Assembly (NCBI RefSeq): GCF_000379825.1
Contig: NZ_KB903813.1
Coordinates: 200,292 to 264,291, forward strand
Length of the DNA stretch: 64,000 bases
Direction: 5' to 3'
From: Longispora albida DSM 44784
GTDB taxonomy: Bacteria; Actinomycetota; Actinomycetes; Mycobacteriales; Micromonosporaceae
Shown: in pieces, positions 58,419-64,000 of the stretch
Layout of the letters: each line of letters starts with the position of its first letter
Numbering within the stretch: position 1 is the stretch's first letter
Translations under genes and position numbers: made by a program
The notes under the pieces: generated by a model
Told to the model about the DNA's origin: nothing
The model's database searches: none
Seen by the model: only the letters and a program-made list of their open reading frames with translations

Positions 58419-59840
58419 GTGGAGTCCCTCGAGTCAATGGCAGAGTCTTCGAGTCCCGCCGCGAACCTCGCGGACCTCGTCCGGCGGGCCGCCGCCCGCG
58501 CACCACAACAGCCGGCGCTGATCACCCGCCCGCGGACCGTCACCTGGGCCGAGCTCGACGAGCTGGCCGACAGGCACGCCCGTGGCCTGCTCGGTGCCGG
58601 GCTGCGTCCCGGCGACCGGGTCGCGATCGTCATGCCGAGCACCATCGAGGCCGCAGCGACCCTGATCGGGGCGTGGCGCGCAGGGCTGGTGGCTGTGCCG
58701 ATCAACCCCGGGTACACCGAGCGGGAGCGCGAGCACGTGCTGTCCGACTCCGGTGCGACGCTGGTGGTGGAGCCGGACAGCGCCCCGGTCGCCGACGGCG
58801 GGCCGGTGGTGGACGCCGAGGGCGGGCTGGCACTGCTCCTCTACACCTCCGGCACGGCCGGGCTGCCGAAGGGCGCGATGCTCAGCCACGCCGCGCTGAT
58901 CGCCAACCACGAGCAGCTCGCGCGGGTCGAGCCGCCGATCGTGCGGGACGACGACGTCGTGCTGCTCGGGGTGCCGCTGTTCCACGCGTACGGGCTCAAC
59001 TCCGGCCTGGGAGCCGTGGCCTACCACGGTGCGACCGGGGTGCTGGTCGACCGGTTCGATCCGGTGGGGACGCTGGACCTGGTCCGCAGGTACCGGGTGA
59101 CCGCGATCCTCGGGGTCCCGCCGATGTACGTCGCCTGGTCGCTGCTGCCCGACGTGCCGCTGTCGTGCGCGAGCGTGCGGATCGCGGTCAGCGGGGCCGC
59201 GCCGCTGGAGGCCAGCACCGCCGCCCGGTTCAAGGCCGCCTCCGATCACACGATCTTCGAGGGGTACGGGCTGACGGAGACCGCACCCGTCCTGACCAGC
59301 ACCCTCGTCGGCGGTGTGCCCAAGCCCGGCTCGATCGGCAGGCCGATCCCCGGCGTCGAGCTGAAACTCGTGGACATCGACGGCGACGAGGCTGAACCCG
59401 GCGACCCCGGCGAGATCGTGGTCCGCGGCGCGAACCTGTTCAGCGGGTACTGGCCCGACGGCCGGGGCGGCCCGGACGCCGACGGCTGGTGGCCCACCGG
59501 CGACGTCGCGTACGCCGACCCCGAGGGCGACCTGTTCATTGTGGACCGGATGGGCGAGCTGATCCTGGTCTCCGGGTTCAACGTGTACCCGCACGAGGTC
59601 GAGCTGGTGCTCGCGAGCCACCCGGCCGTCGAGGAGGCGGCAGTGGTGGGCGTCCCCCACCCGTACACCGGGCAGACCGTGAAGGCGTATGTGGTCACGT
59701 CGGCCCCGGTGAGCGTGGAGGAGCTGATCCGGCACTGCGAGCGGGGTCTGGCCCGGTTCAAGTGCCCGACGGCTGTCGAGTTCGTGGACTCGCTGCCGCA
59801 CTCGGTGACCGGCAAGGTCCGCAAGCGGGAGCTGGCATGA
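58419..59840 (+). CDS. AMP-dependent acyl-CoA synthetase/ligase
   Basis: Product of 473 residues from GTG 58419, six bases after CAGACT. ANL motifs: LLLYTSGTAGLPKGAMLSHA (P-loop), VPLFHAYGLNSGLG, IFEGYGLTETAPVL, then GWWPTGDVAYADPEGDLFIV, RMGELILVSGFNVYPHEVEL and catalytic Lys in SVTGKVRKREL. Typical of medium- or long-chain fatty acid ligases (FadD type); no carrier-protein domain. First of an overlapping pair with the glutaredoxin-like gene. Confidence 0.89.
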   Translation: MESLESMAESSSPAANLADLVRRAAARAPQQPALITRPRTVTWAELDELADRHARGLLGAGLRPGDRVAIVMPSTIEAAATLIGAWRAGLVAVPINPGYTEREREHVLSDSGATLVVEPDSAPVADGGPVVDAEGGLALLLYTSGTAGLPKGAMLSHAALIANHEQLARVEPPIVRDDDVVLLGVPLFHAYGLNSGLGAVAYHGATGVLVDRFDPVGTLDLVRRYRVTAILGVPPMYVAWSLLPDVPLSCASVRIAVSGAAPLEASTAARFKAASDHTIFEGYGLTETAPVLTSTLVGGVPKPGSIGRPIPGVELKLVDIDGDEAEPGDPGEIVVRGANLFSGYWPDGRGGPDADGWWPTGDVAYADPEGDLFIVDRMGELILVSGFNVYPHEVELVLASHPAVEEAAVVGVPHPYTGQTVKAYVVTSAPVSVEELIRHCERGLARFKCPTAVEFVDSLPHSVTGKVRKRELA

Positions 59841-60064
59841 GTACCCGGGTCGTGCTGCTGACCAGGGAAGGCTGTCACCTCTGCCAGCAGGCCCGCGAGG
59901 CCCTCGACCGCGTCGGCGAACCGTGGGCGGAGCTGGACGTGAGTACCGACGCGGAGCTGGAGCGCGAGTACGGCGACCGGCTTCCGGTGATCATGCTCGA
60001 TGGGAAGGAGCACGGTTACTGGGAGGTCGAGGAGGACCGGCTGCTCCGAGATCTCGGTCACTGA
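59837..60064 (+). CDS. Glutaredoxin-like (DUF836) protein
   Basis: Product of 75 residues with redox pair CHLC in VVLLTREGCHLCQQAREALD, then RLPVIMLDGKEHGYWEVEED. DUF836 thioredoxin fold; the cis-proline is in LPVIML. In mycobacteria the equivalent (Rv0508, from memory) stands before hemA. ATG overlaps the ligase stop (ATGA). Confidence 0.9.
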   Translation: MSTRVVLLTREGCHLCQQAREALDRVGEPWAELDVSTDAELEREYGDRLPVIMLDGKEHGYWEVEEDRLLRDLGH

Positions 60065-60091
60065 CGCTGCGAGAATGTCGTACCCCGGCTT

Positions 60092-60097
60092 TAGCCT
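60092..60097 (+). promoter_or_regulatory. Leaderless -10 box of the HAD phosphatase gene
   Basis: TAGCCT, six bases before GTG 60104. Confidence 0.45.
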
Positions 60098-60103
60098 GCC
60101 GAT

Positions 60104-60742
60104 GTGGGAAGACACCTGATCTGGGACTGGAACGGCACGCTGCTCGACGACATCACACTCGTGGTCGCGGCGTCGAACGAGGCCTTCGCGTCGGTCGGCG
60201 GGCCTGTGGTGGAGATCGAGGCGCACCGGCGGGGTTTCCGCCGCCCGATCAAGGACTATTACAGCGATGTGCTGGGCCGTCTGGTCGACGACGAGGAGTT
60301 CGCCCGGCTGGACAAGATCTTCCACGACTCCTACCGGGTCGCGCTGCCCGACTGCGAGCTGCGTGAGGGCGTCGTCGACGCGCTGACCGGCTGGCAGGGC
60401 GGCCAGTCGCTGCTGTCCATGTGGTTCCACGAGGAGCTGGTGCCCTGTGTGGACGGTTACGGGCTGACCGAGTTCTTCGCAGCGGTCAACGGGCTGCGCG
60501 CGGATGTCGGCGGGGCCGGCAAGGCCGCCTCGCTGGCCCAGCACCTGGGTCAGCTCGGCCTGAGCGGCCAGGATGTCGTCCTGGTTGGCGACTCGCTGGA
60601 CGACGCGGAGGCCGCTGCCTCGCTGGGCGCGCCGGCCGTGCTGGTGACCGGCGGCTTCACGGACGCGGAGCGGCTGCGGGCGCACGGTGCGCCGTGCGCC
60701 GACTCCATCCTGGAAGCCGTGGCGATCGCCGCGCGGTTCTGA
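60104..60742 (+). CDS. HAD-family phosphatase
   Basis: Product of 212 residues. Motif I HLIWDWNGTLLDDITLVVAA (DxxxT form WDWNGTLLDD), motif II LLSMWFHEELV, motif IV VVLVGDSLDDAEAAASLGAP. Phosphoglycolate-phosphatase-like subgroup IA with helical cap (about 20-95). Near rex and a glutaredoxin-like gene; a HAD protein near rex is also recalled in Streptomyces (SCO3321). Confidence 0.88.
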   Translation: MGRHLIWDWNGTLLDDITLVVAASNEAFASVGGPVVEIEAHRRGFRRPIKDYYSDVLGRLVDDEEFARLDKIFHDSYRVALPDCELREGVVDALTGWQGGQSLLSMWFHEELVPCVDGYGLTEFFAAVNGLRADVGGAGKAASLAQHLGQLGLSGQDVVLVGDSLDDAEAAASLGAPAVLVTGGFTDAERLRAHGAPCADSILEAVAIAARF

Positions 60743-60746
60743 GTTT

Positions 60747-61391
60747 CTAGGACCTGAGGAAGGCCAGTACCGCGAGTACCCTGCGGTGCTGGTCGGAGTC
60801 CTGGGTCAGGTTGAGCTTCGTGAAGATGTTCCGCACGTGCTTCTCGACCGCGCCCTCGGTGACGACGAGCCGGCGGGCGATGGCCGTGTTGGAGGACCCC
60901 TCGGCCATCAGCTCCAGCACCTCGCGTTCGCGCGGGGTGAGGCCGGCCAGCGGGTCGCTGGCCCGGCGGCGCACCATCAGCTGGGAGACGACCTCCGGGT
61001 CGAGCACCGTGCCGCCCGAGGCCACCCGGCGCAGCCCGTCGAGGAAGTCGTCGACGTCGACCACCCGGTCCTTCAGCAGGTAGCCGATGGAGCCGCGCGC
61101 GTCGGCCAGCAGGTCGTCGGCATAGGACAGCTCCACGTACTGCGACAGCAGCAGGATCGGGCTGCCGGGTACCTTGGCCCGCGCCTCGACGGCGGCCCGC
61201 AGCCCCTCGTCGGAGTGTGAGGGCGGCATCCGTACGTCCACAACGGACACGTCCGGCTTGTGTGCCACCACCGCCCCGACCAGCGAGGGCCCGTCACCTA
61301 CGGCGGCGACAACCTCGCACCCGGCTTCCGTCAGCAGTCGGACGAGGCCCTCCCGGAGGAGGACCGCGTCGTCAGCCACCACTATGCGCAT
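60747..61391 (-). CDS. NarL-type response regulator
   Basis: Product of 214 residues from ATG 61391, eight bases after GGAG. Receiver MRIVVADDAVLLREGLVRLL with phospho-Asp52 in VSVVDVRMPPSHSDEGL and Lys in YLLKDRVVDVDDFLDGLRRV; LuxR-type helix-turn-helix GLTPREREVLELMAEGSSNT, AIARRLVVTEGAVEKHVRNI. Cotranscribed after its kinase with an 18-bp gap (from ATG 61397). Confidence 0.92.
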   Translation of the reverse strand: MRIVVADDAVLLREGLVRLLTEAGCEVVAAVGDGPSLVGAVVAHKPDVSVVDVRMPPSHSDEGLRAAVEARAKVPGSPILLLSQYVELSYADDLLADARGSIGYLLKDRVVDVDDFLDGLRRVASGGTVLDPEVVSQLMVRRRASDPLAGLTPREREVLELMAEGSSNTAIARRLVVTEGAVEKHVRNIFTKLNLTQDSDQHRRVLAVLAFLRS

Positions 61392-61415
61392 CGCCATGTC
61401 TCCATTGTGGAGGTG

Positions 61416-62672
61416 TCAGGTCACGGGTACCTCGGCGACCAGGACGGTCGGGCCACCTGCCGGGCTGTCGACGACGAGCTGCCCGTCGACGGCCTTCAGC
61501 CGGTCGGCCAGCCCGGCCAGGCCGTGGCCCTTCGCGAGCTGTGCGCCACCCGTGCCGTTGTCCTGGACCACGAGGTACAGATGATCATCTTGCCGGGTGA
61601 GCGTGATGGCGGCTTCGGTGGCCCCGGAATGCTTGGCGATGTTGGCCAGTGCCTCGGCGGCGGTGAAGTAGAGGGCGTTCTCGATCGCGGCGTTCGGCCG
61701 GCCGTCCAGGGCGACCTCGACGGAGACGGGCACGGTGCTGCGGCTGGCCACTGTGGTGAGCGCGGCGGCCAGGCCCCGGTCGGCCAGTACCGGCGGCGCG
61801 ATGCCCCGGGACAGCGCCCGCAGGTCGCCCAGCGCTTCCTTCGTCTGCGTGATCGCGGCGGTCAGCGTCTCCCTCGCGGCCTCGGGGTCGCTGGCGACCT
61901 GGCGCTGGGCGCGGGACAGGTCCATCGCGAGCCGGATGAGCTGCTGCTGCGGGCCGTCGTGGATGTCGCGTTCGAGCTTGCGCAGCGCCGTGGCCTCGGC
62001 GGACACCGCCGCCGCCCGGCTCTCGGTCAGGTCGGTGATCCGGCCCTGGAGCTGGGCGAGCTGGCAGAGCAGCGCGTGCGAGACGCCGGCCTGTACCGAG
62101 GCGATTCCCCGCTGGAGCAGCGGCGTCAGGAAGACGAAGAGGACGCCGAGGGTCGTGTTGAGGATGATCCGGTTCTGGAGGGAGTCCGAACCCATGATGG
62201 TTTCGGTGACGATGTCGTTGTTGGTCTCGTCGTAGGGCAGGAAGCGGCCCCAGATCCAGTACGTCAGCCCGCCCAGCGCGACAGCCCAGAACGACAGTGT
62301 CAGGGCGAAGGCCGCCACGGCCATCGGGAAGTTCACGATCGCGTGTAGCAGGTCCAGCCACGACTGCCCCTGCCTGAGCTGCGTGAGCTGCCTGCGGAAG
62401 AAGCCGGAACCCTCGGGAGCCTTCGCGTAGTGCGGCCGGCTCACCTGCCTGCCGAGCATGCTGCTCATCCGCGACCGCTCGACATCGGCGAACAGCCGCG
62501 CGGTGTGCACCGCGACCACCAGGATCGGCAGCCCGGCCACGATGACCAGGGTGCCCATCCCGAGCGCGAAGAACGTGATGACGAGGACGAACGCCGGGAT
62601 GGCGACCGGCAGGCCGGTCAGCAGGTACCTGGCGTCGCGGCCGATGCGGCGGAGCGGGGTGGCTGTGCTCAT
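61416..62672 (-). CDS. NarL-type sensor histidine kinase with four-helix sensor
   Basis: Product of 418 residues from ATG 62672, 7 nt after TAGCGT (62680-62685, minus). Four hydrophobic segments (GLPVAIPAFVLVITFFALGM, TLVIVAGLPILVVAVHTARL, FPMAVAAFALTLSFWAVALG, LNTTLGVLFVFLTPLLQRGI) form a putative sensor as in PF13796. HisKA_3 box ALRKLERDIHDGPQQQLIRL (His near 236) and HATPase ALANIAKHSGATEAAITLTR ... KGHGLAGLADRL. Signal unknown. Confidence 0.9.
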   Translation of the reverse strand: MSTATPLRRIGRDARYLLTGLPVAIPAFVLVITFFALGMGTLVIVAGLPILVVAVHTARLFADVERSRMSSMLGRQVSRPHYAKAPEGSGFFRRQLTQLRQGQSWLDLLHAIVNFPMAVAAFALTLSFWAVALGGLTYWIWGRFLPYDETNNDIVTETIMGSDSLQNRIILNTTLGVLFVFLTPLLQRGIASVQAGVSHALLCQLAQLQGRITDLTESRAAAVSAEATALRKLERDIHDGPQQQLIRLAMDLSRAQRQVASDPEAARETLTAAITQTKEALGDLRALSRGIAPPVLADRGLAAALTTVASRSTVPVSVEVALDGRPNAAIENALYFTAAEALANIAKHSGATEAAITLTRQDDHLYLVVQDNGTGGAQLAKGHGLAGLADRLKAVDGQLVVDSPAGGPTVLVAEVPVT

Positions 62673-63278
62673 GGCGGTAACGCTATTGATTCACACCGGT
62701 GCTGCCCATCCGGGCGGCTGGCGTCTGCGTGGTCGGGTTGTCCCTACCCCCGAAGATCAAAATCTTGATGGGTTACCCGGGGCGGGGGTGCTGGGGAGTC
62801 GGTGGAGTGGGGGCCGGGGCCCAACCCGGAGGACGGCCAGGCTCCCATGGGCCGGGCTTTGGGTGGCTTTCGGGCCTCCGGGGTGGGGGGCGGGCGGTGG
62901 GCTGCGCGCGGCGGGGGCCGCGTTCCGGGTAACGGATGATGGTTTTGATCTGTGGGGTTGGGGGTCTGCGGCGGGTGGTGTGCGCCACGTGTGACCAGCT
63001 CCGCACGCGCCACGCCGGCGGGGTGGGATCCGCCACGCCGATGCGCGCAATATGCCTGGTAAATCCACTCTTAGGTAATAATTGGGGCACAGCGCCCACC
63101 CGCCTTCCTGTGCGAGCCTGAGAATGGAGGGCCTAGTGCCGCGGGGGCATAACTCAAGCTCACGACGCGGGTGGGTGGGTGCTGGCCCGGGTTTGCCGCC
63201 CCAGGAGGCCGCATCGCGTGCGGGGCACGGAGAGTGTGGCCTCCGGCACATCGGGTCACCCATTGTCAAGATCGCGAT
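62673..63278. other. Gene-free region with a long G-rich inverted repeat
   Basis: About 600 bp without a convincing gene. An imperfect inverted repeat joins 62747-62787 and 62926-62970: both ends share AGATCAAAA and GTTACCCGG (on opposite strands), with a second pair ACCCGGAGG / CCTCCGGGG inside (about 62824 and 62874). The plus strand between is very G-rich, with many runs of 4-6 G. Frames on either strand here have no start signal or family match. Confidence 0.5.
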
Positions 63279-63296
63279 TTGTGCACTCGTTCACAA
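63279..63296. promoter_or_regulatory. Rex operator (ROP)
   Basis: TTGTGCACTCGTTCACAA, an inverted repeat with TTGTG/CACAA arms and the 18-bp length of Rex sites in actinobacteria and other Gram-positives. It covers the -35 region of the rex promoter. Confidence 0.88.
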
Positions 63297-63307
63297 GCGC
63301 ATACGCT
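63279..63307 (+). promoter_or_regulatory. rex promoter
   Basis: -35 TTGTGC (63279-63284), exactly 17 bp, -10 TACGCT (63302-63307), giving a 5' UTR of about 75 nt. The Rex operator fills the spacer, so Rex should repress its own gene when NADH is low. Confidence 0.75.
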
Positions 63308-63387
63308 GTCTGCGCGAGGAACCCTGATAGCACAGCTCGCTACAGTGCTGTGTGCGGGGGTCACAGTCCCCGTCGTCACGGAGTCAG

Positions 63388-64000
63388 ATGAGCCAGCAGC
63401 GTACCGGCGGCCCGGGTAACACCCCCGGCAGCCCGGACTTCCCGGACCTCCCGGAGGCGACAGTCGCGCGCCTGCCGGAGTATCTCCGGGCGCTGCACGC
63501 CCTGGCGGAGGCCGGGCACGACACCGCGTCGAGCGAGGCGCTGGCCGCCGCGGCGGGCGTCAACTCCGCGAAGCTCCGCAAGGACCTCTCCCACCTCGGC
63601 TCGAACGGCACGCGCGGCGTCGGCTACAACGTCGACCGCCTGATCCGGCAGATCGAGCACGTGCTCGGCCTGACCGTGCTGCGCGCCGTCGCCCTGGTCG
63701 GTATCGGTAACCTCGGCCACGCCCTCGCCGGATATGCCGGGTTCGCCAACCGTGGCTTCCACATCGCGGCGCTCTTCGACGCCGACCAGGAGCTCGTCGG
63801 GCGCCTGATCAACGGGCTGACCGTCCGGCACATTTCCGACCTGGCGGCCACGGTCGTCGAGGAGAAGATCGCCATCGGCGTGATCGCCACCCCGGCCCAC
63901 GCGGCCCAGGCTGTCGCCGACATCCTGGTCACCTCTGGCGTGACCAGCATCCTGAACTTCGCACCGTGTGTCCTCTCGGTGCCGGAAGGCGTCGACGTCC
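63388..64000 (+). CDS. rex: Redox-sensing repressor Rex, 5' part
   Basis: The frame starts at ATG 63388 (GGAG four bases upstream) and is still open at the window end, after 204 codons. Winged helix (PEATVARLPEYLRALHALAE, AAAAGVNSAKLRKDLSHLGS, NGTRGVGYNVDRLIRQIEHV) is followed by a Rossmann fold with VALVGIGNLGHALAGYAGFA and FHIAALFDADQELVGRLING. Rex senses the NADH/NAD+ ratio and controls respiratory and fermentation genes. Nearly the whole protein is present. hemA, its usual neighbour, would lie beyond the window. Confidence 0.95.
   Translation, partial: MSQQRTGGPGNTPGSPDFPDLPEATVARLPEYLRALHALAEAGHDTASSEALAAAAGVNSAKLRKDLSHLGSNGTRGVGYNVDRLIRQIEHVLGLTVLRAVALVGIGNLGHALAGYAGFANRGFHIAALFDADQELVGRLINGLTVRHISDLAATVVEEKIAIGVIATPAHAAQAVADILVTSGVTSILNFAPCVLSVPEGVDV

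Noticed and set aside
62757-63269. Minus-strand frame of 170 residues in the gap before rex
   Set aside because: Pro/Arg-rich low-complexity text produced by the G-rich strand, overlapping the rex operator; no family resemblance or start signal.

Overview
The window is a slice of a very GC-rich actinomycete chromosome. Several genes show this: mycothiol genes (mshA, mshD), GlnR, SenX3-RegX3, a BldN-type sigma factor, the actinobacterial small ribosomal protein bS22, and Rex. Many genes carry a TANNNT -10 box only 6-8 nt before the start codon, so they are probably transcribed as leaderless mRNAs. A filamentous actinomycete, possibly from the Micromonosporaceae or a neighbouring family, fits best, but the species cannot be read from the sequence. 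Comparisons with Mycobacterium and Streptomyces gene order below are from memory, not from a search.

Region 1 (1-7040) is nitrogen and phosphate: the 3' part of glnR, mshD, a membrane-anchored beta-propeller-like protein, and the phosphate uptake operon pstS-pstC-pstA-pstB. The operon is preceded by PHO-box-like repeats and followed by a 58-bp perfect palindrome. Region 2 (7.0-20.3 kb) is mostly accessory: a HicAB-like module with an odd HicB, DsrE and nitrobindin-like proteins, a secreted serine hydrolase behind a cluster of TGTGCAC repeats, a 1047-residue secreted Kelch protein, an orphan winged-helix regulator, an aminotransferase of class IV divergent from ygfZ, a Phd/RelE pair, a kinase-fold protein, and an overlapping operon of a reversed RibD-like fusion, a BKACE enzyme and an asparaginase.

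Region 3 (20.3-38.2 kb) follows the order of a conserved actinobacterial block (recalled as Rv0474-Rv0491 in M. tuberculosis): XRE regulator, HbhA-like protein, DUF2516-like protein, then later murB, an SDR, mshA, a YbjN-like protein, gpm, phoU, senX3 and regX3. Three tandem MFS exporters and a probable small RNA lie between mshA and gpm. Region 4 (38.2-47 kb) is accessory again: two related long hairpin repeats, a 160-bp MITE inserted between two convergent genes, a HIT-like protein, a hydrolase/CGNR cluster, a P450 - flavoprotein operon divergent from an aldehyde dehydrogenase, and a secreted repeat protein with a lysine-rich tail.

Region 5 (47-64 kb) resumes the conserved block (recalled as Rv0495c-Rv0509 and SCO3320-SCO3328): Cys-rich protein, Ppx/GppA, TIM-barrel isomerase, proline dehydrogenase, a BdtA-like DNA-binding protein, bS22, epimerase, acyltransferase, SerB-like HAD, the BldN-type sigma factor with a probable membrane partner, AMP ligase, glutaredoxin-like protein, HAD phosphatase, a NarL-type two-component system, and rex, which runs off the window end behind a clear Rex operator. 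Main themes are phosphate and nitrogen control, mycothiol synthesis, redox sensing and developmental regulation.
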